NCBI RefSeq assembly: GCF_018143015.1
Contig: NC_054741.1
Location: 12,647,736-12,711,735, forward strand
Direction of reading: 5' to 3'
Origin: Lytechinus variegatus
Taxonomy: Eukaryota > Echinodermata > Echinoidea > Temnopleuroida > Toxopneustidae
DNA: 64,000 nucleotides
In this document: positions 13,137 through 25,446 of the stretch, piece by piece
Layout: each line of letters starts with the position of its first letter
Numbering within the stretch: the stretch's first letter is position 1
Made by a program: the position numbers and the translations under genes
The notes under the pieces: model-generated
The model's input: the letters and a program-made list of their open reading frames with translations, nothing else
What the model was told of the DNA's origin: nothing
Database searches by the model: none

Positions 13137-13232
13137 AAAAACTATAAATGTATATATGGAAGGCAATTGACATATGAATAAAATGCAAATGGTCAAGTAG
13201 TCAGTTCTAATCAGACTTGACACAGAGAATGT

Positions 13233-13290
13233 ATGCACAAACTATGCTCCCTGGGGAGTATTCAAGCCACTCTCTGCATGACAAGTTGCT
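13233..13290. repeat. SINE body fragment
   Basis: ctccctggggagtattcaag followed by ccactctctgcatgac matches part of the SINE at 49755-50120 (ctccctggggagtattccag). A short relic between the DR1-array element and TMEM42. Confidence 0.5.
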
Positions 13291-13670
13291 CACATTGTTG
13301 TATGAATTATGATGGTATTTGCACCCAATAATGGTGAAAAGAACAGTGATTTTGAACTCCAGACATTGTGTACGTATTTCAAAGGGCACGGATTTATCCA
13401 CTTGCCAATTCATTTGAGCTTATAATAGCAGTGCACAAAATCTCTTTCATATGGGGCTTCTTTCTGGAGAATCAACTGAGAAACAGAGTACAAATGAATC
13501 TGCCTTTCCCTGTGGACCACAAACTTTCAATCAAGGTGAAATTCCACTTGGATGACGTGATTAATGCATCCTTTGCATGTTCTGGTCTGAAAATTTGATT
13601 CCGCTTATTCATCTTGGAAGGTCTACTTGGTCAGACTTCACTCTATTAATGTTTCTTTAATTTCTGTGTG

Positions 13671-15535
13671 TCATCTATCCTTTTTGTCATCTTGTAGATG
13701 GGATTGGACTTGAGGGGTGCTGTCATTGCTGGTCTGCTGCCCTCTGTTGACAAAGAATAACCCCACAATGATTAGGGAGACACCAAACCACCATTTCAGT
13801 GAAAGTGTTTCGCCGAAGAGAAGTTGACCCATCAATCCCTGTGAGAGAGAAAAGAGATAAATGTTGCTTTTGAAAACAGGGTAAAACAGTGAAAAAGGGG
13901 CACAAGCAAAACATTATGGAGATAGATTTCTCTACTTGAAGGGGAATTCAATGTTTGTATGTTTCTAATATTATTTTTGAAAGCAGGAAGAAAGATTTCA
14001 AAATTTAGAGGGGAATTTAATGTTTCTACAAAATATTTTTTTTAGTATGAAGAAAGATTTCAAGATCTGAAGAGAAATTCAATATTAATAATAAAATAAT
14101 TTGTAACAGGATGAAAAAAAATATTAAGATTTGGAAAGGTATTCAACGTTTATGATAAAATGAATAGCATAAAACATTTCAAGCTCTTCTTTTTTTTAAA
14201 CTCACAATAAAAAAAAAGAATCACAGTTTGATGAGCTCGTTTGTCATGTTAGTATAGAACCCTTTTAATATAAGTTTTTAAGCTTCAATTCAATTTACAT
14301 TTTTTTATACTTACACTAAATATGAGGTTTGATGAGCTGTTTGTCATGGTGGCATGTAGTGATGATGGACACAGCTGCATTGACTTGGTAAACAAAGTCC
14401 ACATTAGTCCATTGAAGATAAAAATGAGAGAAAACACTCCTATTCGCATTGCAAAAGCAATCTAAAAAATAGAAATAAGAGATAGCAAATGAGAAGTTAT
14501 AATTCCACTGACTCCCTATGATAATTCCCTTTTGTCTGATTTATCGTTTTTCAGCCATTCGAATGGAACTTATACTATCTTGAAAAATCATGCATAATTA
14601 TGTTTGCATTCATATTCCAAACACACAAAATTCAACTCAATTCATTATAATCAGTAGTCAGTGAAACATACATTTATTTTCAATTCAAGCATTTGATTTT
14701 CCAGAACAATTCATTGGTGATTTCTTGAAATATCAGTATCCATATATTGAAAATCCTAAAATTTTGTTATTCTCCTTTAGTTGATATCAGAGTAGTGACC
14801 ACCAAATGACCTATGACTTAGTAACCTGAAATCCCACTCATCCATTTGCTGATACTTAATTAAGTATTATATAAAATAAATTCTGAAAAATGGACTTATA
14901 CTTGTAAAATTACTTTGAAAATTCAACAATGTCAAAGTTCATTAGCCACATGGTCAAAGTTCATCGACCCTAAATGACATTTGACACTAATCATGTTACC
15001 AGCAACTTGTACAAGATGATCAGTGATACTTGAATACCCTTATGTCCAAGTTTCCTGAAATACATCCTCATATTTTTAGTTATGATGATGTTAAAAAAAA
15101 TAACCTTAGTGAAGATTTCAATGTTGATTCCCCTTGATGGATCATGATCAGGTTCAGTGACCCTAAATGACAAAGTGCCATTAAAGGCATTAACATCTTC
15201 AAATTTGAATTTTGCCTTTAGCAGTCAAACAAATTTTGTGGTCTCAAGGGATCAACTTAGGTAAAAGTGTGCATCGATAAATGAAGAAGCAAAAAAAATA
15301 AAATAAAGAAATGACCTTAGAAAGAAATTTGTGACAATAATCATGGATAAGCAACTTGATGGATTATACTTACCACAGAACATGGTGGTATTAAATCTGA
15401 CTGCACAATCTCATGAAGATAGCTACAGAATTCTGCAACCTCCTCCCCAGACATTGCCAATTTGGCACATAATGATGCAGTGGCAGCACATACACCAGCA
15501 CAAACCGACAAGATAAGACCATGTGTCACACCCAT
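13671..15535 (-). CDS. TMEM42: TMEM42-like four-helix membrane protein (EamA/DMT-like)
   Basis: On the minus strand the coding exons are 15535-15374, 14461-14315 and 13838-13671, all GT-AG and phase 0, giving 158 residues and TGA; human TMEM42 has a very similar length. The chosen ATG (15535-15533) sits in an excellent context (gccATGG) six bases into an exon with an acceptor, so an upstream 5' UTR exon is expected. Four hydrophobic segments are seen at about residues 6-28, 59-79, 89-110 and 119-134. Matching landmarks are CAGVCAATASLCAKLA, NGLMWTLFTK, LLFGETLSLKWWFGV and LIIVGLFFVNR. The fold resembles half of a drug/metabolite transporter; the substrate and cellular role of TMEM42 are not known. 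Its 3' end faces PLC gamma. The C-terminal ~25 residues are polar. Confidence 0.85.
14790..15180 (+). repeat. Decayed DR1-array element relic in a TMEM42 intron
   Basis: aaagttcatcgaccctaaatgacatttgac, interrupted and mutated, and cttatgtccaagtttcctga match monomers of the 11870-13136 element. The DR1 motif is no longer intact (tgacatttgacact). It lies in the intron between the first two coding exons. Confidence 0.6.
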
Positions 15536-15541
15536 GGCTCT

Positions 15542-16113
15542 CTGCAAAATATAAAACAACACATTTCATTACTTTATCTTAATTTCTTTACTTGAAATTG
15601 ATTTTTTTTACAAACTCATGGAGATGAATGTTTTTGGCATGATTGCATCACAATAACATTCAACGGAAAGGAGTCCTTCAATGGCCTCTATGGCCCATAC
15701 TGACTAAAACTTCAGACTATTGGCCCCATAGTCTTAAGTTTTAGTCAGGTTTGACTTAGACCACAGACTAACTCTGCTAAAATTATAGGGATTCAAAAAA
15801 ATGGCATAACTTTGCATTTTAACAACATAAATTTATCATAACTCTTGTAATATATAGGCCGCACTTAACTTTATCAAAGTTAGTTTGAACAAAAATTCAA
15901 CAGTTACAATTTCATCAAAATAATATGACTTCAAATGGAAAATGCTATCGATTCCTTTAATTCCATTTGTCTTGGTTTTCCATTCAATTTGATGCAAATT
16001 TGACTCTAACTTTAACTGATTCTCCATGAGTTTATTAAAAATAAAGTCGCACTTGAAAATAATGCACAACTAATATTTTCACAGTAAGTAATTTCAATAA
16101 AATGTTATGATGG
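15542..16113. other. TMEM42 upstream region, with a short hairpin
   Basis: No coding sequence seen. Near 15700-15744 is a hairpin with ~19-bp arms (gactaaaacttcagactat, and its near-complement atagtcttaagttttagtc) around tggcccc, perhaps a tiny MITE. Confidence 0.45.
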
Positions 16114-16528
16114 TGGGGCCCAAGTCTGCACACCTAACAATTTGATTTAACATGAATTTCTTCTTATTTCAAAATTTTTTCCGTTAATAATGTTCCCTAT
16201 ATTATTAAGAGTAAGTGTACCAAATTTCTCAATAAAAAATGAAAGAAAATTAGGATTTTCTTGAAAAAAAACCTCGGGCAGTCATTTTCAGATTGAAAAA
16301 AGAAAATGGTGCCCACTCATTCACTTTGCACACGATTCAGGGATTTTGATGAGAAAGGCTGCATTTTGAGGCCGTCAAATATTTTCCCACCATTTTGAGT
16401 CAGATTTTCTTATGAATACCTGTCTGTGTATTGCATGTATAAAGTTTGTTCTCGTTGCGTATCTTCTTTTACGAGAATCGCGAAGATATGCATGTGCACA
16501 GTCAAGGGGGACTGCACAGACTTGGGGG
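16114..16528. mobile_element. MITE with GGCCCAAGTCTGCACA ends
   Basis: Left end ggggcccaagtctgcaca; right end tgcacagacttggggg. The two are inverted complements over ~14 bp. About 415 bp, AT-rich interior, no open frame. Confidence 0.65.
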
Positions 16529-16655
16529 AACTTGCCATGTATTAAATAGAAAATATAAATCTGTGAAATGCCACAAAGTTAGGCCTATTAAATCATAACC
16601 TCGTTTGTTGGATGAGTGGGCCTAGCCTACTACTGCCCTGGTAGTCTAGTATGGT

Positions 16656-18262
16656 AGTGGATCGTATTACCGAACACTTTTCATGAATTTGATCATATCA
16701 AACACATTATTCCAATAAAATTCACCAAACTTTCACCATAAATACACAAATACCTACAAAATATAAACATGCAGAAATTTTGCCGAAATTGTTTTTCATT
16801 TTTATGACATCAGCTTCCAATCGGACCCCTCTTCGCAAGTGAAATATTTTGGTCACTTGAAAAGGTATCGTATTAACGAACGTGTATTTTCTATGAGAAA
16901 AGTTGGGAAAACAACAAAGTCGGTAATCCTCTGTTTTAGGGGTCCAAATTATGTTAGGTTGCTAACTTCAGGCAAGTCACAAATGCACTTACAATGAGAA
17001 TAAGTCGTCTGCAAACTACAAGGCCGTGAACGTACGAGCGCGCTCGATCGCCTATCGGCCTGACTGATCAATTGACTGCTCTCCCGGGGAGTCAAGGCGA
17101 AAGGTGGGGGGGGGGTCCAATAGATACATATATATTGCTATATATCACCTCCTCTGTTTGAGGGGATTTTATTAATTGTGGCATTGGGGGGTACATTTTA
17201 GGGCATAATGATGACATTGGTAGCAAGGAGAAGGGGTGGTGGCAAGAGGGGATGAACTGCTCCATTATTAAGGGGCGCAGGCACAAGGGGGGGGGGTCCA
17301 ATAGATACATATATATTGCTATATATCACCTCCTCTGTTTGAGGGGATTTTATTAATTGTGGCATTGGGGGGTACATTTTAGGGCATAATGATGACATTG
17401 GTAGCAAGGAGAAGGGGTGGTGGCAAGAGGGGATGAACTGCTCCATTATTAAGGGGCGCAGGCACAAGGGGGGGGGGTCCAATAGATACATATATATTGC
17501 TATATAACACCTCCTCTGTTTGAGGGGATTTTATTAATTGTGGCATTGGGGGGTACATTTTAGGGCATAATGATGACATTGGTATCAAGGAGAAGGGGTG
17601 GTGGCAAGAGGGGATGAACCTGTCTGATATTAAGGGGGTGCAAGGGGGGCACAAGGGGTTTGGGTGATAGATACATGTATTGCTACGTGTATAAAGCACC
17701 CCTTCGGTATACTATGAGATTATTTTATTTATGGCACCACCCCTTCTCCTTGCTACCAATGTCATCATTATAATGTACCCCCAATGCCACAATTAATAAA
17801 ATCCCCTCAAACAGAGGAGGTGATATATAGCAATATATATGTATCTATTGGACCCCCCACCTTTCGCCTTGACTCCCCGGGAGAGCAGTCAATTGACCAG
17901 TCAGGCGGCCGCGCCGATAGGCGATCAAGCGCGCTTGTACGTTCACGGCCTTGTAGCTTGCGGACGACTTATTCTCATTGTAAGTGCATTTGTGACTTTT
18001 GCCTGAAGTTAGCAACCTAAAATAATTTGGACCCCTAAAACAGAGGATTACCACAAAGTCACTGATGAGCTATTTTGACCATATTTTATTGTTTTGAGGA
18101 TATAAAGACTTCAAAATTGTGTTTTTGATAATTTTTCATAATTTTTCTATTCAAGTTCCCCTTGGAAGGATGTTGCAAAGGTTTGAGCGTATTTGATTAT
18201 TTTCTGACGCATATGATGCGCGCGTTCGGTAATACAAGGCCGGTCGGTAATACAATCACTCA
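16656..18262. mobile_element. Foldback transposon with internal 182-bp tandem repeats
   Basis: The ends are inverted: gtattaccgaac at 16664 and gttcggtaatac at 18224, with a second cggtaatac at 18245. Longer internal arms (16918-17113 against 17863-18060) are near-complements, including aatcctctgttttaggggtc and the GC-rich tctcccggggagtcaaggcg. The loop holds three direct ~182-bp units starting at the ggtccaatag motifs near 17114, 17296 and 17477, plus an inverted partial unit at about 17740-17860. There is no transposase. Open frames on the minus strand across the repeats are repeat artefacts. Confidence 0.8.
17109..17660 (+). repeat. Three 182-bp direct repeats
   Basis: Units share ggtccaatagatacatatat, tgaggggattttattaattg, gacattggtagcaaggag and a G-run at the boundary. 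The first two are almost identical over their full length; the third diverges near its right end. They sit inside the foldback element. Confidence 0.9.
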
Positions 18263-18660
18263 CTATACACTTTAATATAACTTGGTATTCAATTACGCAA
18301 CTGCTTGTATCATAATATTTATTTTTCATTTAAAATTCAAAATCAGAACATTTCCACCTAAATACCTCTTGAAATAGAAGACGTGTGGGTCCCCGGGGCA
18401 ACAGCTTGGTCGGTGATTCACTCAACTCAATGTTTGGTGCACAAGTAAGTGCACAACCCAGACTACTTTTCCAACACACGCAAAAGCAAACATGTGGGAT
18501 CAATAAAATGTTTTTCTCCAAAGAATCCTCTGACTAAATAAGAGAAAACACAGATATACATAGGGTCTACTCATGTTATAATCGTCATGTTCCTCAAAAT
18601 CTCTTCATAAATACAGCTAAAGGTCCAAGGCGGCGTCAGACAGACGGGAAAACGAGTAAG

Positions 18661-18712
18661 GCAAGGTAGGCCTTGCCCATAGAGTTAAATACGTAACTCT
18701 ATGGCCTTGCCA
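18661..18712. repeat. Imperfect hairpin in the divergent intergenic region
   Basis: ggccttgcccatagagtta pairs with taactctatggccttgcc around a short loop containing tacg. It lies near a candidate 5' exon donor (cactgg then gtaaga at ~18786). Function unknown. Confidence 0.5.
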
Positions 18713-19202
18713 TCGAACGCGCAGTTTGTATGAGACCCCCGGATCGGAGATCTTCTGCCAGCAGGCGATCTTTAGTTTCACTGGGTAAGAAAAGTCTTTT
18801 GTAACATATATGTCCGTCCGTTTTTAAGAAATACGAAATCTAGATGCGAATAGAGAAATAAAAGAGACTTAAAGAGAGAATATAATGTACAGGAATTGAG
18901 GAAAATTAACGTTTTTCTCCAGTGATTTATGGACAAGGGAGTCATTAGTTTACCTCAGTCCCAGTAACTTCGATTCTAGTATGGTTTTGTAACTAGGTCA
19001 TAGATCTAGACTAGATTTAACCCAGGGAACGCCCGCTACGCGGGCGGGAGCCCAAGACCTTACGTGTTGACCATACTCACCTGACTAACGTGAAGTATGG
19101 TCAAAATAATTCTCCGAATAAATAGTTAAAACAGAAATCAAGCACTTACCACGATTATATGGATGAAGGTCTAAGTACGACTATGAGTGGCAGTTTCCTG
19201 AC

Positions 19203-19340
19203 AAACTGGAACCTCAAAAAAACGAAAAGTTCTCACCTACCCCGTCTCGATCAACCATTTTTGTTATGAATCGTAACAAAATGGCCGATCGAGACTGGGG
19301 TAGAAGGAGAGAACTTTTCGTTTTTTTGAGGTTCCAGTTT
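19203..19340. repeat. 138-bp palindrome
   Basis: The outer 32 bp of each arm pair perfectly (aactggaacctcaaaaaaac ... with its complement ending at 19340); the inner part pairs imperfectly (ctaccccgtctcgatc with gatcgagactggggtag). The centre is near gttatgaatcgtaac. It lies directly inside the left arm of the 2.2-kb foldback, so it may be a separate nested MITE. Confidence 0.85.
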
Positions 19341-20171
19341 GTGCTCAGATCATTCTTTGAAAGAAAGAAGAATACAGGAAGGGAGGGAGGAAGGGAAAGA
19401 AAGAATGAATAAGGGAAAATAAAGAAAGGAAGAAAGAGAGGGATGCCTATTTGTCCCGTATTTCAGAACATTGAACAAAATGCAGTTAATACATTTAAAA
19501 GTGACAAATTTTCATTGAATAACCAACAGATGACGAAGCAGAGACACCAATTAAATCGATAACTAATATTTTGCAAGTTCTGCGGTGATTTTCTTGCTAA
19601 CCCAATACATTGCAAACGAACTAGCCTCATGCCTTTGTGCGCAGGCTACTATCTAGGCATGTAGGATCGGAGCAAATTCTCAATGATGCAAATAATCTCA
19701 CATGATAAACAGTTTTTCTCCCAAAATAATCACAAAATCGGCGGGAAATTCCTATAATTATATCTTGGATTCTCAAATTAATGATTTGGAGATGTAATCG
19801 GAGGAACAATTTTGACTTTTCATAGATTTCAATTCAATTTTCAATTTGTTGTTTAACCATCAAATACAAAAACAATACAAACAAATTAACAACAATCAAT
19901 GGAAATTACAATGATGGTAAGGTGACCCCGGAGAAGCAAGGCTTATAAAAGGGGCCACCAGATAACATATAACATATATATCAATAAATATATTGTTTCA
20001 GCTTTCGTTTGGAGTCTTGGTGTGTACAATGCCGTAATGTTTTAGTTTGACAATGTTTCACTTTGAAATCTTATATATTTCTAAAACATTTTACTTTTCG
20101 AAATTTTTAGAAATACATTCAAAAAACACCAAATAACCTTATAATTTTTATTAGATGATCGGATATTTTTT

Positions 20172-20688
20172 GTGTGCTTGAAGTTTTCCCTTTTTTCCTT
20201 TTCTTTCTTTTCTACCCTATCCTTCCTGCTTGCCCTTTTTCATTCCATCTATCTTTATTTCCTATCTTTCTTTCCTGAACATTTTTCTCGCTTTCTGTTC
20301 ATTTTTCTTTCTTTACTTCTTTCTCTTACTTTCCTTCTTTATCAAATTTCCTTTTTTATTTCCTTCATTCTTTCTAACCTTAAAATTACCTTGGCTTCCT
20401 TTTCTCTTCCTCTCCTGTTTCTTTTCGTTCTTTCTTTCCTTCCATTATTTTCTCTTTTTTTTCGTTCTCTCCTTCCTTCATTCTTCCCTCCCTCTCTTTC
20501 TTCCTTTCTTTATTTTCCCTTATTCATTCTTTCTTTCCCTTCCACCCTCCCTTCCTGTATTCTTCTTTCTTTCAAAGAATGAAGGAAACATATTTTGTTT
20601 CTCCATTCTTTCTTTCCTCCCCTTTTTCTTACTTTTTTCCCCTCTAATTCTATCCTTTATTTTGTCTTTCACACATTTACTCATTTTC

Positions 20689-20719
<31 letters not shown>

Positions 20720-20940
20720 TCGTTCTTTCGTTCTTTCTTTCCTTCTTTCTTTCTATATTCATTTCAAGGAATGACGGAAACCTTTTTAAACTCTTTTATT
20801 CTTTCTTTCATCCTTGTTTTATTCTAACTTTCTGTTATTTGTTGTCCCTTCATTTTCTTTCCTTCTCGATTCATCTTTTTTCTTTCTCTCCTTTATTCTT
20901 TCGTTCACCCTCCCTTCCAATTCTTTATATTTTTCACAAG
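20172..20940 (+). repeat. Long polypyrimidine tract with (CTTT)n microsatellite
   Basis: About 770 bp of mostly C and T on this strand, including a pure (CTTT)n run near 20690-20755. The stretch 20495-20580 is the inverted complement of the purine tract at 19353-19441. The long frames here (136 and 246 codons of F, S and L) follow from composition only. Confidence 0.85.
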
Positions 20941-22194
20941 TCTAACAATGTGTGTGGGCTTCTCTGTTGATCTCTGTTTGTCAATTGTCTCGTATTTCAT
21001 TTGGTGAAATCTGGTCACCCTGGCCCAGATGTCAGGAAACTGCCACTCGTTAGACCTTCATCCATATAATCGTGAAGTGCTTGATTTCTGTTTTAACTAT
21101 TTATTCGGAGAATTATTTTGACCATACTTCACGCTAGTCAGGTGAGTATGGTCAATTACACGTAAGGTCCTGGGCTCCCGCCCGCATAGCGGGCGGGAGT
21201 TCCCTGGGTTAGACTAGATTAGGCCCTAGATCGTTTATGGTTTGGACCTCATTGGTATGGTAGAGTGACCTTAATTCCCATTGACATGATTGATCAAGAT
21301 TTCAGGACCAAAGAATTTGATTAAACCGGGGGGAGGGGGAGGGATGTGAAGGGTATTTTAAACAATTAGCGACATGATTATATTGCCTTATTTCATTTTT
21401 AAATGAATGAGCCTGTGTGTAATAGAGAATGACATCCGGGAAAAAACGGCGACCCGCATTGGCTCGCAGAAGTATCAATTTATGTGAGGACATGTTTCCA
21501 AAATCCATTAACATCGCAAAATTGCCCTAAAATCTCCATTTTTATACCCCCTATTTCTTAATTATGATTTTAAGGAAATGCGATTGTGACATTTTCAGTG
21601 CGAGATGCGGTCATTTAGATAAGAAAATTTCACTTTTGTTCGAGATTTTGCCCATGTCATCGGATGATTTTGTTGTGTGATAGGGAGCTAGTGAATGAGT
21701 GGAGTGCATGTATTGTATTGAGTTTGTGGCTGTGTTCGGTGGTATTTTGCAAAGTATGCTGAACGTTTTATTTTGTATGCGACAACTGTTGAGCTGTGTT
21801 TTCTTGAGTTAATCTATTGATTTTGTTTTATTTTTATTTGAGGAAAAGGAGTTAACGTTCCAAGGCTAACGGCAAGGGCAAGGCCGGGGGCATGTGTGAA
21901 GTACATTGCACTGTATGTTATAAATGATACCACGCACCCCAGCTCAATGATTTTTCTACTGCGTGTGCGCACTTTTGTTAATCTGCCGATCCATTTATTG
22001 TATTTACTCCCTATTAGTGTGAAATGATATTGAATTTTTTTGATGAAGTGTTCAATAATGAGTGATAGAAAAAAGTTTTAGTATGGATTGGAAGTTACAT
22101 CAATACATGTATGAGATATTAAGTTTTTTAGTGTAAAGGACCTCTTGATAAATAATATTTTGTATTAAACATTGGCTTTTGCCATTTCTGTCCT

Positions 22195-22580
22195 ATTCAG
22201 TTATATCTTTAATTAGGCAATTTTCCCATTCGTTTTGTACAAATGAATGTTCATTTATTACCTAATTTGCATATTGTTATATTTATGGTCCCAAGAATTA
22301 CAGATATGAAGTAAACTTAAGAACTCTGCACCTCTGTGAAATTTGGTGATTATTCGCCTATCCCTGTTCAAGTTATATAATTTTCGCATAGATTAATTAG
22401 GCAATTTTCCATTTTGTTAATGTATGTACAAATGAATATTTAATTACTACCTCATTTGCATATTATTGTATATATGCTCACAAGAACAATATATATGAAT
22501 CAAAATTACAAACACTACATCTCTGTGAAATTTTGTGATTAATTGCCCATCCACTTTCAAATTAAGCCATTTTCGCATAT
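22195..22580 (+). repeat. Two divergent ~187-bp tandem copies
   Basis: aattaggcaattttcc, then a tgtacaaatgaat motif, ctaatttgcatattg or its variant, and ctctgtgaaatttggtgatt recur in order, with starts near 22211 and 22395. No coding potential. Confidence 0.65.
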
Positions 22581-22599
22581 TAGCTTGACTTCGTCATTT

Positions 22600-25446
22600 T
22601 TTGCCAATTTCCTCTGGGTCCAAAGGTGAAAATCTGTGTTTTCCCCATATTTTGAATTTCTTTAATATGAAAACAAAAAGTAGTTCGGACCCAATTTTTC
22701 ATGTACTTGTTGGTGGTTAACATGTTAGCTGCCCCAAGGAAAAGCAACCTCTACATGTATACTTCATCAAGTTTTAAAATAGGTAGCTTTATAAATGGCA
22801 AAAAAAAAACATTTTTACCATTTTGGCCACTTCTTGGCAGGAAATCTGCCTTTTTACAAAACTGAATTGGCCGTATCTCGGCAACCCTTGGTCCAGTTTT
22901 CATGATCTTAGTGTCATTTTACTTGTGTTTCAGAGCTTATTTCAGTTCATCTATTTAAAACTAGATTTACAACACTTCAAATTTTTGGGTGCCATCCCTA
23001 TGGGAGTGGTCTAGATCTACCAAAAAATTTATGACAATGGGGTGACCATAATTTTCACATTTCAAAAATTATCATGAACTGATGAAGTTGATATTCTCCA
23101 ACAAGGCAACAGTTCCATATGCACCCCCACTGAGTCATATAAAATTATTCTTTCAATCCGATGGTTTAATCAGACTTTTCAACTGATATAATCTTAGGAA
23201 TGATATTGGGAGTACCAGTAATTCACTTTGAAAAAGGGTGGTACAATTCCAATTTGGGCAACCCCCCCATGGACATGCAGCTGCCTTTGATTATTCTGGC
23301 TACAGTGTTCTCTCTCATTTCTATTTTGATACCTGCCAGGACACACATGTGCTGCAGCTGTGCATATCAACCAGAATAAATTTCTACTAAAGCACCTTCA
23401 TCTTCCCCTGGCCAGATTCTTTTGAGAACCGATTTGTGCTGGAAATTCATTCATGTTTTACTAGGAAAGACCCATGAAGGTAAGAGTCATATTTTCATAT
23501 CTTATTCCTTCATCTGAAAATGAAAATCTCACTGAAAATTGAAAAATATTTGGTACCTGACTTATGGCAATAGAAACCACTTCATGCAAATGATTTATTT
23601 CCATTTGGTACAAACACATGGTCTACTTCTCAGATAGTATATCACATGGGCTAAACCCGTTTGGTCTATTATAGCTTTAGTCAAATTGCCATTTGGTCTA
23701 CTCTACACTTGGTCAAATACCCATAGTCTTATGTTCAGTTGTTTTACTTTTCCCTTATTCTTCTTGTTTTCAACTTTATCAAATGAAAATTTGGTTAAAA
23801 AGCAGTTCACCTGATCACATGTACACTGTATGTTAGACCAAGTTGAAGTGGGTGTAAAGTAGAATTATACAGAATGGTATATGATCTATTATACAATGTA
23901 GCACTGACTCATTTTGACCTAGTGGTTAGTATGCAATCTATAGGCTATGATGAAATTACGATTTCATATAAAATAAAAGAAAAAAGAAAGTGGGGACATG
24001 ACATCATCAGCCATTCTCATGAATTTATACAACTGTTTTAAAAATATGGCTAAAATTAACAATTCAATAAATATTTGTTATCAGATTCTGATGTGATTTT
24101 CAGCATGTTTTTATGGTAAATTTTACTCTTTATTTCAGATATAATTATTTTCAGTCTGAAATACCCCTCGATTAATCCTTTTTCATATCCAGACTAACGA
24201 GCCTTTAAGTTTTCAAACCTTGAAAAAATAAACATCACCCCTTGATTACCTAATATGTTAAGCCCATGAGGGCCATCTGCACCAGCCTGAGTTTTCAAAT
24301 TAGTGCGCTATTTCTGATGCGGCAAATTATCCCAATCTGAACAATCTCGAGATTATTTGTAATGGAGATGCAATTATCATGCTAGTTCGTAGGATTTATC
24401 TCAAGATTGCAATCCCAAGTCAACTTGGGATTATTTGCAAAATAGCACGCTATTTTACGAATTATCCCACTAATTCGGAGATGCAGACGTACTTGGAATT
24501 ATTTATTCACGGCGTCAGACCATAATGCATCAATGCTTTGCTTGAGCAGGAATTGCCCTTCAAGATTGAGCAAACTCGGGCTGGTGCAGCACCATCTACA
24601 GTATGGTGCACATCTTTTCAAAATAACCTTTTGTTGATGTTCCTCAATTACCATCAGCACTTGGATATGGTGTACACGGACTTATCGTCATTTATAAAGG
24701 TACATGTACCAAGTGACGTTTTAACACTTATCAGAGCAAATAGTGACCTTTAGAATTCACAAAGCTTATGATAGAAAGTTTTGCCTTGCATGCAGTAGGC
24801 TATCTTAGCAATACAATCAGGGTTTATCATCCAAAAAGGACCTTTTGCGTACCATATTTATGTTTTCTCAAATATGTAGTGTATGATGACAAGCTATTGG
24901 GCACTGTAACATGTAAGAAAAGAAAAACAAATTTGTTCATGTACACATCAACTTTATAGCAAAATCAACCATATCTCGCATCGTAGAGCCAAAATTACTG
25001 TCTCATATCAATTTTTTCCCCAATTTTGAGCCTGTGTATTTTTATCATTAGCAATCATTTGTTATTGTTTTACATGTACCAATCAGAATTGATTAAAATG
25101 ATATGAAAACTGAACAGATAATTTGTTTCTTTTGTGACTCTTAACCAAAAAATTTCCTTCTGTATATTTATGTATAATTACTTGAATAATAATGGTTTTG
25201 TCTTAAAATATTTTGTATCTTCACTCCACCCACATCCTCATATTTATATGACAGACCCTGTTCCAGTGTTGTCAATTTAATTTGTGTCTAAAAGTGTCTT
25301 CTCAAAAAAGAAAAAAATAAGTAGTAAAAAAAGAATGAACCACTATAAAAAATTAAGTGGATGACCTCATGCCTAAATATTAAATGACAGGAAATAATTT
25401 TGCTGTACAAATTTGAATAGCATTTTTGGTCATAAGAGAAAAGCTG
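22600..25446. other. Intergenic, no gene recognised
   Basis: AT-rich, low-copy-looking or anciently repetitive DNA. It includes a TTTGGTCTAC-type element at about 23605-23945 and an inverted word pair around 24330-24480 (gggattatttgcaaaatag). No splice-bounded exon was found. Confidence 0.5.
23605..23945. mobile_element. TTTGGTCTAC-family element, copy 1
   Basis: ggtctacttctcagatagta and then catgggctaaacccgtttgg match the copy at 33982-34290. The right part carries inverted words (agaccaagttgaagtgg). Ends are eroded. Confidence 0.55.

Larger units (their letters stand above)
19008..21222. mobile_element. Large inverted-repeat (foldback) element, ~2.2 kb
   Basis: Arms of ~195 bp at 19008-19203 and 21030-21222 are near-perfect inverted copies. 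Each carries an end hairpin (cccgctacgcgggcggg; cccgcatagcgggcggg) and shared text such as gaccatactcacctgact and ataaatagttaaaacagaaa. The interior holds a 138-bp palindrome, a purine tract with its own inverted counterpart, and a long polypyrimidine tract. No transposase-like frame is present. Confidence 0.8.

Noticed and set aside
17092..17699. Three similar minus-strand frames of 72-106 codons that look like a protein family
   Set aside because: They are the same frame read through the 182-bp DNA repeats of a foldback element.
20172..20970. Long open frames of 136 and 246 codons
   Set aside because: They translate to F/S/L strings because the DNA is a polypyrimidine tract; no domain, no start context, no splice support.
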